64,000 nt of DNA, taken from assembly GCF_014646235.1 (NCBI RefSeq), contig NZ_BMNB01000021.1, positions 1 through 64,000 of the forward strand, given 5' to 3'. The translations under genes and the position numbers were made by a program. The stretch comes from Micromonospora sonchi. GTDB lineage: Bacteria > Actinomycetota > Actinomycetes > Mycobacteriales > Micromonosporaceae. Below, piece after piece: positions 1-8,446 of this stretch. The stretch's first letter is position 1, and each line of letters begins with the position of its first letter. The notes under the pieces are model-generated. The model ran no database searches. It worked only from the letters and a program-made list of their open reading frames with translations, and was not told the DNA's origin.

Positions 1-127
1 CCTCACCCTCATGGATCAGGCCCAACAAAATGTGTTCCGTACCGATGTAGTTGTGGTTGAGCATCCGGGCCTCTTCCTGGGCCAGGACGACAACCCGTCG
101 CGCTCGGTCGGTGAACCGCTCGAACAT
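1..127 (-). CDS. clpC: ClpC ATPase, N-terminal fragment (cut by window edge)
   Basis: The reverse strand from an ATG at 127 reads MFERFTDRARRVVVLAQEEA and continues through the first Clp N-repeat (NYIGTEHILLGLIHEGE), the nearly invariant start of actinobacterial ClpC, the Hsp100 unfoldase that feeds ClpP. Only 42 codons are inside the window, so whether the full ATPase follows cannot be seen. It lies downstream of and on the same strand as the 210-1412 gene, with a strong hairpin (148-187) between them, so it is probably transcribed separately. ClpC is normally a housekeeping gene; here it may mark the left border of the biosynthetic cluster, but a second ClpC belonging to the cluster cannot be excluded. 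Confidence 0.85.
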   Translation of the reverse strand, partial: MFERFTDRARRVVVLAQEEARMLNHNYIGTEHILLGLIHEGE

Positions 128-147
128 AACCGCCACCCTTGAAGAGT

Positions 148-187
148 GACGTCGCCCCGGGTGACGAAGGGCACCCGGGGCGACGTC
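148..187 (-). terminator. GC-rich hairpin terminator after the 210-1412 gene
   Basis: A perfect 16-bp inverted repeat (arms 148-163 and 172-187, 8-nt loop) begins 23 bp past the stop codon at 210. There is no T-tract, as is usual for actinomycete terminators. It also lies only about 20 bp before the clpC start, so it would sit in or just upstream of the clpC leader. Confidence 0.7.
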
Positions 188-209
188 TGCTACCGGACTA
201 GACCAACCG

Positions 210-1412
210 TCACGCGCTGACGTAGGCCTCGGAGCCCACCAGTGCGTCGGCCAGCTTCATCTGCACGCCGGTCAGGCGTGCCTGGACGTCGCCGCCGGAG
301 GTGCGCAGGGCGGCGTCCGCGTGGTCGGCCGTCAGCACCGTGCCGGTCGGCTCGAGGTCCTTGAGCCGTCCGGCCAGGTGCACCGGAGCCGCCGCGTACA
401 GCGTCGCCGACGGAGTGACCAGCTCGAAGTGAGCGTCGAAGTGCAGCTCACCCGGGTAGCGCAGGGCGCTCAGGCTGTCCTCCGTACCCTCACCGAGCTG
501 GCCGCCCGAGACGGTGAAGAAGCTGGCCCGCAGCATGACCTTGCCACCCAGAGCCGGGCTGTTGCCCACCAGCGCTACCCGCGCAAGCTGGGCCAACACG
601 CCGGAACCCTGGTCGTGCTTCTCCGGGCCGAAGAGGAGGATCTCGGCGCCGGCGGCCAAGGGGTAGTCGCCAGCGAGTTCGATCTCCTCGGTACGGCCGT
701 TGACCTCGACCTTGATCTTCGCCTCGGTCGACGCCTGGATGATGATCGACGGGTCGACCAGCATCGAGACGCACGGGCCGATGCTCGACGCGAAGAAGGC
801 GCTCGGCGTGTTGCCGACGGCCTCGTTCTCGTCGTTCGCCGGGTACCACGCGGCCGGCAGGTTGGTGCCTCCGACCACGTTGTGCGCCAGCATGACCTCG
901 CCCTCGTCACCGTAGGGGCGACCGAGGAGCGGCGTGGTGAGCGGGGTCTTGTACGGCGGCAGGCCGTCAACGATCCCCTTGACGCCGATGACACCCCGGT
1001 GGGCCAGCCGCATGGTGCTGGTCTCCAGGATGCCGAACCGCCGGATGTAGAACTCCGCGGGGAAGTTCTTGCCGGGCACGATCTGCTTGATGTGACCGGT
1101 GTTCGGCAGGTAGGGGTTCGACAGGATCTGGATCCGGTCGTTGAGCGTGTAGCTGAACCCCTTGATGCCGACCTCGGGGGCGCTGATGAGCTCCAGGCCG
1201 AAGCTCGCCGTGCCGTCCTCGTCGACGGTGTGCTTGAACCCCTGCATCGGCCACTTGTTCATCTGCACGAAGCCCGACATGTTGATCGTCTCCCGGCGAC
1301 CACCGTAGTAGTCGTCGCCGAAGACGACCGTCGCCGCCGCCAGGATGTGCGGCCGCAGCGGCTTCGGCTCGATGTTGAGTGACTCGTAGGTCTCTCTCGC
1401 CGTGTCAGTCAC
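210..1412 (-). CDS. Unrecognised 400-aa protein of the enediyne cluster
   Basis: I do not recognise this family. The 400-residue protein starts at a GTG (1412) with a well-spaced GGAGG about 7 nt upstream. It has no signal peptide and no membrane segment. The sequence is rich in beta-strand-like stretches and Gly/Pro turns. It contains many Phe, Tyr and Ile (for example NMSGFVQMNKWPMQGF near residue 45 and HVNVVGGTNLPAAWYP-like segments near 175-195), which suggests a soluble beta-rich fold that could bind a hydrophobic ligand. It is a single-gene unit with its own promoter region (AT-rich element at 1491-1507) and its own terminator (148-187). Position beside the SufS/TldD operon suggests cluster membership. 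The function is open: binding protein, enzyme or resistance factor are all possible. Confidence 0.75.
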   Translation of the reverse strand: MTDTARETYESLNIEPKPLRPHILAAATVVFGDDYYGGRRETINMSGFVQMNKWPMQGFKHTVDEDGTASFGLELISAPEVGIKGFSYTLNDRIQILSNPYLPNTGHIKQIVPGKNFPAEFYIRRFGILETSTMRLAHRGVIGVKGIVDGLPPYKTPLTTPLLGRPYGDEGEVMLAHNVVGGTNLPAAWYPANDENEAVGNTPSAFFASSIGPCVSMLVDPSIIIQASTEAKIKVEVNGRTEEIELAGDYPLAAGAEILLFGPEKHDQGSGVLAQLARVALVGNSPALGGKVMLRASFFTVSGGQLGEGTEDSLSALRYPGELHFDAHFELVTPSATLYAAAPVHLAGRLKDLEPTGTVLTADHADAALRTSGGDVQARLTGVQMKLADALVGSEAYVSA

Positions 1413-1660
1413 GGCTCCACCTCCCTGTATGCCCCGGATGCGGTGACGCCTCTGTGACGCCTCACGACCGGAGGACCACTACTCGGGACGCTATCGATTT
1501 TTAAAGTGCTCGTCAATCGACCTCGATTGATCATTAGCGAAATAATGTCCCAATTCACGCATGGTTGAAGCCTGAGTACGAGGTAGGGCGGAGACTGGCC
1601 CACACACCAGTCCAGCGAAGTGCTATCGGTTTCTCTACCGGGAAGCTCGACCGGCGACCG
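1413..1660. other. Intergenic region upstream of the 210-1412 gene
   Basis: A 248-bp gap between the end of pmbA (1661) and the start of the 400-aa protein gene. It is clearly AT-richer than its surroundings around 1490-1560 and holds one copy of the recurring CTATA...AAGT element (1491-1507). I see no RNA gene and no supportable small ORF. Confidence 0.6.
1491..1507 (+). promoter_or_regulatory. Recurring CTATA-N8-AAGT-type element
   Basis: The sequence CTATCGATTTTTAAAGT is one of ten similar 17-bp elements in AT-rich intergenic spots of this cluster. It lies 79 bp upstream of the GTG at 1412 and reads on the strand opposite to the gene. It may be an operator or promoter element; only the sequence similarity is observed. 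Confidence 0.45.
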
Positions 1661-3040
1661 TCAGACCGCACCCGTCGTGGCGGTCAGCGGGAAGTCCGGC
1701 ACCCGCAGCATCGGCATGGCCACGTGCGCCACCGCGTCGCCCCAGTCCCGCGCCCGGGTCGGCACAGTGCGCCCAACCTCCGTGGCACGCCTGACCATCG
1801 CAAGAGGGCTGTCGTTGAAGCGGAAGTTGTGCACCGCACCGACGACCTCGCCGTCCTCGACCAGGTAGACGCCGTCCCGGGTCACCCCGGTCAGGGCCAT
1901 CGTCGCCAGGTCCACTTCCCGGATGTACCACAGGCTGGTCAGCAGCAGGCCACTGCGGGTGCGGGCAATCAGGTCCGCCTCGGCACCGCCGCCCGGCGGC
2001 CCTTCGAGGATCAGGTTCTCCACCAGCGGGGTCAGCGGCATGCCCAGTTCCTCGGCGCTGTGCCGGGTGTGCACCAGCGAGCGCAACCGCCCCTGCTCCC
2101 ACCAGCGGGTCGGGCCCAGCGGCAGGCCGTTGTCGAAGACCGACCGGGCCCCGCTCGACGCCGCCGCCACCAGGAACGGCGCACAACGCAACCCCTCGGC
2201 CCTCGGATCGCTGCGCAGGGTCAACGGAACCCCGGCGATCGTCTCCCCGATCCGGGTACGGCCGCCGGCACGGCTGTAGGCCGTCCGGCCCTGCGCCGCC
2301 GCCCCGGCACCCGCCGTGGTGTACGCGTAGTTCATCAGGTCGGCGACCGCGCTCGGCGGCACGAGGCACTCGTACCGGCCGGGTGGCAGGTCGACCCGCC
2401 GCCGCTCCCAACGCAGCCGCCGGTCGAGATCGTCCTGAAGCCCGGCCACCGACACGTCAGTGAAGTCATCGGTGACGGCGCTGGTCCACACCGGAGCACC
2501 GTGCCCGTCACGCGCGGTCAACTCCAGGTGCCCGGCGGATCCGTCATGCCGCAGCCGCGCACCGGTGGAGGTGCCGAGAAACGTCGTCCGGGCCCGGTGT
2601 TCGGCGTACCCGTGCAGCACCTGGCCGTGACGATCGGCCCGCGCGAACCCGGTCGAGAGCTGCTCGACCAGGCCGGCGAGCACGCCCGACGCGAGCGGCC
2701 GGACCGGGTCGTCCCAGTGCGGCGACGCCGCACCCGGCTCCGGCAACGGCCGGGCGTCCGGTGCCGGCGGTGCCTGCCGGGCCACGGCCTCCGCGCCATC
2801 CACCGCGTCGACGATCTCGGCCCGACCCACCCGGCCGGACACCGACACCGCGCCCACCCGGCCGCCGACGACCGACACCACCGACACCCGATACTCGTCC
2901 GCGTCGCCGGCCGCCACCAGCGCGCTGTCGGCCCACCGCAGGTAACGGTCGACGCCGGACTCCACGATCACCACGGTGGCGTCGCCCCGAGCAGCGGCGA
3001 GGGCCATCTCGATGGTCTCCTGCGGCCCCGGCGTGCTCAT
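1661..3040 (-). CDS. pmbA: PmbA/TldE-family subunit of a TldD/TldE metalloprotease
   Basis: A 459-residue protein of the PmbA/TldE family. In known systems this is the non-metal-binding partner of TldD in a heterodimeric protease that trims unfolded peptides, for example the microcin B17 leader. The C-terminal half has the typical layout, including SGLLLTSLWYIREVD and GEVVGAVHNFRFNDSPLAM. The HExxxH zinc motif is absent, as expected for TldE. The ATG at 3040 overlaps the tldD stop codon (ATGA), so the two are translationally coupled. It is the last gene of the chain that starts at 7518. Its role in enediyne biosynthesis is unknown: it could act on a peptide or a peptidyl-thiol intermediate, or on a cluster protein. 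I would not read it as a DNA gyrase modulator, which is only the historical name. Confidence 0.85.
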   Translation of the reverse strand: MSTPGPQETIEMALAAARGDATVVIVESGVDRYLRWADSALVAAGDADEYRVSVVSVVGGRVGAVSVSGRVGRAEIVDAVDGAEAVARQAPPAPDARPLPEPGAASPHWDDPVRPLASGVLAGLVEQLSTGFARADRHGQVLHGYAEHRARTTFLGTSTGARLRHDGSAGHLELTARDGHGAPVWTSAVTDDFTDVSVAGLQDDLDRRLRWERRRVDLPPGRYECLVPPSAVADLMNYAYTTAGAGAAAQGRTAYSRAGGRTRIGETIAGVPLTLRSDPRAEGLRCAPFLVAAASSGARSVFDNGLPLGPTRWWEQGRLRSLVHTRHSAEELGMPLTPLVENLILEGPPGGGAEADLIARTRSGLLLTSLWYIREVDLATMALTGVTRDGVYLVEDGEVVGAVHNFRFNDSPLAMVRRATEVGRTVPTRARDWGDAVAHVAMPMLRVPDFPLTATTGAV

Positions 3041-4551
3041 CCCGTCGCCCCCGTCCGCGTGTCCGTCACGGGCACCGCCCGGAACAGTGCCGACGGGCAG
3101 CCGTGCCCCGCCGCGGCGATCTGGAGCGGCTGGGCCTTGCCGCACTGGCCGGCACCGGACATCAGCCAGGTCTGCGGACCACCGACCGCCTCCAGCGATC
3201 GCCAGAAGTCGAGCGTCGTGCCCGTGTACGCGACGTCGCGTACCTGGCCGACCAGCCGCCCGTTGCGGATCCGGTGAAATCGCTGGGCGGTGAACTGGAA
3301 ATTCACCCGGGCCATGTCGATGGAGAAGCTGTTGTCACCGACGACGTAGAGGCCGTCGCGGACCCGACCGATCAGCTCGTCGGTGTCCGGGCCGTCCGGT
3401 GCCGGGCACAGCGAGACGTTCGGCATCCGGGGCACTGGCAGGTGCCGGTAGGACTCCGCGTACGCGCAGCCGGTCGAGCGGTCCAGTCCGGCGGCACCCG
3501 CGGTCTGCCGATCGTGCTGCACCCCCACCAGCAGGCCCTCGGTGACCAGCGGCCAGGAGCCGGCGGCCACCCCGTCGTCGTCGTAGCCGACGGTCGCCAG
3601 CGCGTGCGGGGTTGTCCGGTCGGCCACCACCGTCATCTGCGGTGAGCCGTAGCGCAGGACACCGACGTCCTGTTGCCGGACGAAGGAGCTGCCCGCGAAC
3701 GCCGCCTCCCGACCGCGCATCCGATCCAGTTCGGTGGCGTGGCCGACCGTTTCGTGGATCGTCAGCCACAGGTTGGTCGGGTCGATCACCAGGTCGTACC
3801 GTCCCGGCTCCAGCCTCGGGGCGGCGGCCTTCTCGTCCAGCAGGTCGGGCATCCGGGCCAGTTCGCCGGCCCAGTCCCAGCCGGTGCCGGTCAGGTACTC
3901 CCACCCTCGGGCCGCCGGCGGCCCGAGCGTCCGCATCGCCTCGAACGTCCCGTCGCCGGCGTCGATCCGGAAGCCGAACGCCATCGGGTGCAGCCAGATG
4001 CGCCGTTGCCGGATCCGCCGGCCCTCGCTGTCGTGGTACACCGTCGACTCACGGAAGACCTGTAGGTACGCCTCGGCCAGGTGCGCGCCGCCGTCGCGTA
4101 GCAGCCCACACCAATCGGCCAGCAACGCGGTGCGCTCGGCGGCCGGGACCTCGAACGGATCCACCTCGTACGGCGACTGCCAGGCCACCGGTGCGGGCAC
4201 CGGTTCGGCAGTGAGACGCACCGGCTCGCCCCGCAACGGTCGCACCGTACGGGCCAGAGCGCAGGCGCGGGCCGCCAGCGCGCCGACCCCGCCCGGGGAC
4301 AGCTCGACCCCGGCGGCGAAACCCCAGGTGCCGTCCACCAAAACCCGCACCCCGACACCGGTCTCCACGCTTTCCTGGCTACTCTCCGGACGGCCGTCGC
4401 GGACCCGCTCGCGCAACACACGGACCCGCCGCAGCCGGACGTCGGCGTACGTCGCGCCACCACGGCGAGCCTGCCGCAACGCCGCGTCGGCCAGGTCGTC
4501 GACCGGCAGCGTGTCGAATCCCGGCTCGACGGCCGGGGCCGGAGTGGTCAC
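3037..4551 (-). CDS. tldD: TldD-family zinc metalloprotease subunit
   Basis: A 504-residue TldD homologue. It has the HExxxH metal motif (HETVGHATELDRM) and the downstream Cys (LMSGAGQCGKAQP) that belongs to the TldD site. With PmbA/TldE (3040) it should form the active heterodimer in the cytosol. I chose the GTG at 4551 because it gives the GTGA stop/start overlap with the SufS-like gene that is usual in this operon. An upstream GTG at 4584 would add 11 residues and overlap SufS by 37 bp. The co-operonic genes are a methyltransferase, a possible iron protein and a cysteine desulfurase, so the protease is embedded in what looks like a sulfur-handling unit. Its substrate is not known. Confidence 0.88.
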   Translation of the reverse strand: MTTPAPAVEPGFDTLPVDDLADAALRQARRGGATYADVRLRRVRVLRERVRDGRPESSQESVETGVGVRVLVDGTWGFAAGVELSPGGVGALAARACALARTVRPLRGEPVRLTAEPVPAPVAWQSPYEVDPFEVPAAERTALLADWCGLLRDGGAHLAEAYLQVFRESTVYHDSEGRRIRQRRIWLHPMAFGFRIDAGDGTFEAMRTLGPPAARGWEYLTGTGWDWAGELARMPDLLDEKAAAPRLEPGRYDLVIDPTNLWLTIHETVGHATELDRMRGREAAFAGSSFVRQQDVGVLRYGSPQMTVVADRTTPHALATVGYDDDGVAAGSWPLVTEGLLVGVQHDRQTAGAAGLDRSTGCAYAESYRHLPVPRMPNVSLCPAPDGPDTDELIGRVRDGLYVVGDNSFSIDMARVNFQFTAQRFHRIRNGRLVGQVRDVAYTGTTLDFWRSLEAVGGPQTWLMSGAGQCGKAQPLQIAAAGHGCPSALFRAVPVTDTRTGATG

Positions 4552-5816
4552 CGGAAGCGGACCCCGGGGTGGTGCGTCGTCCACTCCCCTGCCCGCACGG
4601 TGCGCAGCGCGGCCACCAACCGGTCGATCTCGGCGACGGTGCTGTAGACCGCGAAGGAGATCCGTACGGTTCCGACCAACCCCAGGTCGTCGAGGAAGGT
4701 GCTGGCACAGTGCACGCCGGAGCGGACGGCGATGCCGTGCCGGTCCAGGTGACCGCCGACATCGTAGGGATGCAGGCCGTCCACGGCGATCGAGACGATG
4801 CCGGCCGGATCGGCCGCCGGATCGCCGACGACCCGCACCCGTTCGATGTCGCCCAGCGCCTGCACGGCGGACCGGACCAGGTGCGCGTCGTGCGCCCGTA
4901 CCGCCTCCCGACCGAGGCCCTCCAGCCAGGTCAACGCCGTGGCCAGCGCCACCGCCGCGGGGATGTCCGGGGTGCCTGCCTCCAGCCGTGCCGGTACCGG
5001 CACGTACGACACCGGGGCATCGTGGGAGACGCCCTTCACCGTCCCGCCACCGACCTGGTACGGCGGCAGGTCAACGAGCAGGTCGCGGCGGCCGTAGAGC
5101 ACGCCCGAGCCCATTGGGCCGTACACCTTGTGACCGGAGAAGCAGTAGAAGTCGGCCCCGATCTCCCGTACGTCGACGGGCAGGTGTGGCACCGCCTGCG
5201 CGCCGTCGACGACGACCGGCACGCCGCGCTGGTGCGCGACGCGGACGAGGTCCCGAACCGGGTTGACGGTGCCGAGCACGTTGGAGACGTGGGTGACCGC
5301 GACGAGGCGGGTCCGGGGGCTCAGCTCGGCCGCCAGGGCGTCCGGCTGGACGGGCCGACCGGCGGCGGTCGGCACCACCCGCAGGGTGGCGCCCTGCCGC
5401 TCGCACAACCGCCGCCAGGGCAGCAGGTTCGAGTTGTGTTCCATGCCGCTGACCACGATGTCGTCTCCCGGGCCGACGATCCGCGCGGCGAAGGTCTCGG
5501 CGAGCAGGTTCGTCGCGTCCGTGGTGCCCCGGGTGAAGATGATCTCCTCGTCACAGGCGGCGTTGAGGACGCGGCGCACGGTCGCCCGCGCCTGCTCGTA
5601 CCGGCCGGTGGCCCGGCGGCTCAACTCGTAGAAGCCCCGGCCGATGTTGCTGTTGGCGGTGACGTACTGGTCGACCAGCGAGTCGAGCACACATCGGGGC
5701 TTCTGGGTGGTGGCCGCGTTGTCCAGGTATGCCAGCTGCGGGCGATGTTCGGCGTGGTCGAGGAACGGGAACTCGGCCCGCACCGATTCCAGGGGATGGG
5801 CAGTCGTGTCGGTCAT
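4548..5816 (-). CDS. SufS-like class V cysteine desulfurase
   Basis: A 422-residue PLP enzyme of the group II (SufS/CsdA) cysteine desulfurase type. It has YLDNAATTQKP near the N-terminus, the PLP lysine K230 in FSGHKVYGPMGSG, and the catalytic Cys C370 in RSGVHCAS. These enzymes take sulfur from cysteine as a persulfide. The ATG at 5816 overlaps the previous stop (ATGA), and its own stop overlaps tldD. A copy in the cluster is best explained as a sulfur source for the trisulfide, the 4-thiosugar or the thioester, perhaps by loading the MoaD/ThiS-like carrier encoded at 53924-54190. That link is inference. The longer open frame up to 6800 is not coding beyond 5816 because it runs through the upstream gene. 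Confidence 0.9.
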   Translation of the reverse strand: MTDTTAHPLESVRAEFPFLDHAEHRPQLAYLDNAATTQKPRCVLDSLVDQYVTANSNIGRGFYELSRRATGRYEQARATVRRVLNAACDEEIIFTRGTTDATNLLAETFAARIVGPGDDIVVSGMEHNSNLLPWRRLCERQGATLRVVPTAAGRPVQPDALAAELSPRTRLVAVTHVSNVLGTVNPVRDLVRVAHQRGVPVVVDGAQAVPHLPVDVREIGADFYCFSGHKVYGPMGSGVLYGRRDLLVDLPPYQVGGGTVKGVSHDAPVSYVPVPARLEAGTPDIPAAVALATALTWLEGLGREAVRAHDAHLVRSAVQALGDIERVRVVGDPAADPAGIVSIAVDGLHPYDVGGHLDRHGIAVRSGVHCASTFLDDLGLVGTVRISFAVYSTVAEIDRLVAALRTVRAGEWTTHHPGVRFR

Positions 5817-6631
5817 CCTGACTCCTCCGTGCAGCTCGCGATGAAGCGGTCGAGGAAACCCGGTGGGCAGGGGAACAACTTCTGCTCCGGGTAGGGCCGC
5901 TCCGTCGGCGGAATCCAGCCGGGCGCGCCGCGGCGGGGCCACCGCCCGGTCCGGTCCGCCAGGTGCGGCCCGTGGAAGAACCAGCAGATCTGGCTGACCT
6001 GCTCGGTGAAGACGACCGGGTGCACCAGTGGCGAGTACATCGCCAGGTGGCCGTAGGCGGCCCGGAACTCCCCGGCCACCCCCATCGTCGCGCCGTGCAG
6101 GACGTGCCCGAACACGTCGTGCACGGCCCGGAAGATGTCGTTGTGCAGCAGCTCGACGCCGTCGACGGTGACGCCCGACGGCGCACAGAGCGGATGGTCC
6201 GGTGCCGGCCCGTGGGGACCGTGTCCGTCGCTGGTGAGATAGACGTACAGCACGCCCGTACGGTCCACGGAGTCGATCAGTTCGGCCGCGCCACGGTACG
6301 GCTGCCCCGGTCCCTGCCACGGCACGACCCGCAGCCCGGCCGGTTCGAGCAACGCGAAGTGGCGCCGGGTCTCCTCGGTGAAGCGGGTGTACCGGGCGAC
6401 GAGGTCGGCGTCGAGGGCGCGCCGAGGCGCGCGGTCGAAGTGCCGGGCCACCTCGCGGCAAAACTCCGGATCGACACGGACCCGGGTGCGGGACAGCCGG
6501 GACAGGTCCCGGTGGGGTAGTTCGTCCCGTGCGGCTGCGGCGTCCACGTACGCCTGGGCGACTTTCAGCAGGCGGTCGTGCCGCGCCGACGGTCGGACCC
6601 GGTCGGACGGGCTCTCGGCTCTGGTCGTCAT
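5813..6631 (-). CDS. HDxxGH-motif protein, possible non-heme metal enzyme
   Basis: A 272-residue soluble protein that I cannot assign to a named family with certainty. The central segment contains HNDIFRAVHDVFGHVLHG (H163, H171, D172, H176, H179), followed by FTEQ with E210. The H[D/E]xxGH pattern plus a later Glu is reminiscent of the iron site of aromatic amino acid hydroxylases, and the spacing is compatible with a facial triad. The ATG at 6631 overlaps the methyltransferase stop (ATGA), and its own stop overlaps the SufS-like start, so it is tightly co-expressed with both. An oxidative step on the enediyne core or in sulfur insertion is plausible but unproven. Confidence 0.75.
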   Translation of the reverse strand: MTTRAESPSDRVRPSARHDRLLKVAQAYVDAAAARDELPHRDLSRLSRTRVRVDPEFCREVARHFDRAPRRALDADLVARYTRFTEETRRHFALLEPAGLRVVPWQGPGQPYRGAAELIDSVDRTGVLYVYLTSDGHGPHGPAPDHPLCAPSGVTVDGVELLHNDIFRAVHDVFGHVLHGATMGVAGEFRAAYGHLAMYSPLVHPVVFTEQVSQICWFFHGPHLADRTGRWPRRGAPGWIPPTERPYPEQKLFPCPPGFLDRFIASCTEESG

Positions 6632-7518
6632 CCAGTCCTCCCCGGCGTCGCCCCGTCGGGTGCGCCGCGCGCCCGCAGGCACAGCGCCGAACCGGGCAGG
6701 CACACGATGCCCTCGCCGTCGGCGTACCCGGCCGCGGCCTCGGCCAGTCGGTCCCACCCGGCGCGTTCGCCGTCACCGCCGAGGTGCTGCCGCACCGCAC
6801 GCAGCAGCCCGGGCGGTGTCACGTCCCGGGCGTACTGGAGGTACTCGTCGACCGAGGCGAACCGCATCGAGACCGGCACGGACTCGATGGTGATCTCGAC
6901 GAAGCCGGCGGCAACCAGTTCCTCGCGGGTACGCGTGGCGTCGCACATGCTGAACGGACCGGGTCGCTGCGGTGGCGGGCCGGGCAGTTCGGCACCGAGG
7001 GCGCGGAAGGCCAGCGCGGTCATCGGATTGGCCGCCGGGGCGTCCCAGACCGCCGCGGCCAGCACGCCGCCGGGGGTCAGCAGGCGGCACAGGTCGGACA
7101 ACATGCGGTGCCGGTCGACGGCGAACATCAGGCCCCAGCGGCTGAGCACCGCGTCCATCGAGTGCGGTGGCAGGTCCAGTGACTCCACGTCGGACTCGAC
7201 GAAGTCGATCGGATGGTCGAGACCTGCGGCGGCCATCCGGGCGCGGCGTACCATCTCCGGGGCGAGGTCGATGCCGAGGACCCGGCCGGTCGTGGCGACC
7301 AGGCGTCCGGCGCTGATCGCCGGCTCGCCCGTGCCGCAGCCGACGTCGAGCACCCGGTGGCCGGGGCGCAGTCCGGCCGCGCGCAGCAGCCAGGCGGTCA
7401 CCGGCGCGGCGGCCCGTTCGTACCGGTCCCGCCAGAACTCCCACCCGCCGCTGACCGCGTTCCAGGTGTCGCGTTGCTCGGCCTTGAAGCCTGCCGGGTC
7501 GAACTGCACGACCGTCAT
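6628..7518 (-). CDS. Class I SAM-dependent methyltransferase (CalE5-like)
   Basis: A 296-residue methyltransferase with the SAM motif VLDVGCGTGEPAIS and the post-I acidic strand VLGIDLAPEMV. Motif III-like LLTPGGVLAAAVWD follows. The ATG at 7518 has a GAGGAGA ribosome site 6 nt upstream. It is the first gene of the minus-strand chain to PmbA. I believe an orthologue in the calicheamicin cluster is called CalE5, but I am not sure enough to give the symbol. The substrate is unknown; candidates are a thiol intermediate, the core carbamate or a phenol. The trisulfide ends in S-CH3, so an S-methyl transfer would fit its sulfur neighbours (inference). Confidence 0.88.
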   Translation of the reverse strand: MTVVQFDPAGFKAEQRDTWNAVSGGWEFWRDRYERAAAPVTAWLLRAAGLRPGHRVLDVGCGTGEPAISAGRLVATTGRVLGIDLAPEMVRRARMAAAGLDHPIDFVESDVESLDLPPHSMDAVLSRWGLMFAVDRHRMLSDLCRLLTPGGVLAAAVWDAPAANPMTALAFRALGAELPGPPPQRPGPFSMCDATRTREELVAAGFVEITIESVPVSMRFASVDEYLQYARDVTPPGLLRAVRQHLGGDGERAGWDRLAEAAAGYADGEGIVCLPGSALCLRARGAPDGATPGRTG

Positions 7519-7553
7519 GCTGTCTCCTCGCCCGCGAAAATCGACTCCGCCAA

Positions 7554-7570
7554 CTATATGATTAGTAAGT
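7554..7570 (+). promoter_or_regulatory. Recurring CTATA-N8-AAGT-type element
   Basis: CTATATGATTAGTAAGT, 36 bp upstream of the methyltransferase ATG at 7518 and in the divergent gap to the DUF899 gene (7718). Same pattern as the elements at 1491, 46951 and 59112. It could serve either direction. Confidence 0.5.
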
Positions 7571-7717
7571 ATCTTGGGCAACGTCGGCTGCTGCGGCCTG
7601 AAGACGCGCCAACGACAACCTCTTCTTCAAGCGCCATGCCCTCGGCGCGGCGCCCCAGCCTCGCTCTCCCACCGGTAGCCTTCGCCGAAGCGCCGGATCG
7701 TCCGAAGGGGAGCCGAC

Positions 7718-8446
7718 ATGAGCCAGGCCGACCCAGCCACCCCACCACCGAGCTGGCCGGTGGGTGCCGACGAGGCGTACGCGGCGGCGCGGCGCGGACT
7801 CGCCGATGCCGAGCAGGAGCTGCGCGACCAGGTCGAACGGGTGGCCGCCGCCCGCCGTGCCCTGCCGCCCGGCCCGCTGCTGGCCGACTATCGGTTTACC
7901 GAGGGCCCCGCCGACCTGGACCGGGCCGAGCCGAGCCGCGACGTGTGGCTGCGTGAGCTGTTCGACGGACACCCGATGCTCTTCCTCTACCACCTGATGT
8001 TCGCCCCGGACGCCACCGAGGCCTGCCCGATGTGCTCGATGTGGGTCGACGGCTTCCACGGCGTCCTGCCGCATCTGCTGCGGCACACCGCTGTCGCGGT
8101 GGTGGCGAAGGCACCGCTGCCCAAGCTGCGGGCGTGGGCGCGCAATCGTGGCTGGGCCGGCCTGCGGATCGTCTCCAGCCACGGCACCTCGTTCAACGCC
8201 GACATCCGGGCCGAGTACCCGGACGGCACACAACGCCCGATGGTCAGTGTGCTGCGGGCCGAGGGCGAGCGGGTACGCCATCTCTACTCCGCCCCGGCGA
8301 GCTTCCCGGACGGCGGCGAGCGCGGCATCGACCTGCTCAGCCCGGTCTGGAACGTGCTGGACCTGCTGCCCACCGGACGCAGCGACTGGTACGCCTCCAA
8401 CGACTACGTCGCCGAGCCCGGCGCCGGCCGATCCGCTCCACGCTGA
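7718..8446 (+). CDS. DUF899-family thioredoxin-like protein
   Basis: A 242-residue protein of the DUF899 (thioredoxin-fold) family. Family features are PGPLLADYRF, LFDGHPMLFLYHLMF and the CxxC-containing EACPMCSMWVDGFHG (C103 and C106), then LRAWARNRGWAGLRIVSS and a C-terminal DLLPTGRSDWYAS. The N-terminal 50 residues form a charged helix. The CxxC suggests a redox or sulfur role, perhaps protecting thiols or the trisulfide. It is a single gene with a good GGGGAG ribosome site before the ATG. Its 3' end overlaps the convergent beta-propeller gene by 43 bp, which could give antisense interference. Confidence 0.85.
   Translation: MSQADPATPPPSWPVGADEAYAAARRGLADAEQELRDQVERVAAARRALPPGPLLADYRFTEGPADLDRAEPSRDVWLRELFDGHPMLFLYHLMFAPDATEACPMCSMWVDGFHGVLPHLLRHTAVAVVAKAPLPKLRAWARNRGWAGLRIVSSHGTSFNADIRAEYPDGTQRPMVSVLRAEGERVRHLYSAPASFPDGGERGIDLLSPVWNVLDLLPTGRSDWYASNDYVAEPGAGRSAPR

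Noticed and set aside
1565..3277. Long plus-strand open frame of 570 codons opposite pmbA
   Set aside because: It is an antisense shadow: Arg/Pro/His-rich low-complexity translation, typical of GC-rich codon bias, with no motif. The minus strand holds clear PmbA homology.
1661..4551. TldD/PmbA as DNA gyrase modulators giving enediyne resistance
   Set aside because: The gyrase link is a historical name. The HExxxH motif and the family biochemistry point to a peptidase, and CalC-type proteins already provide resistance.
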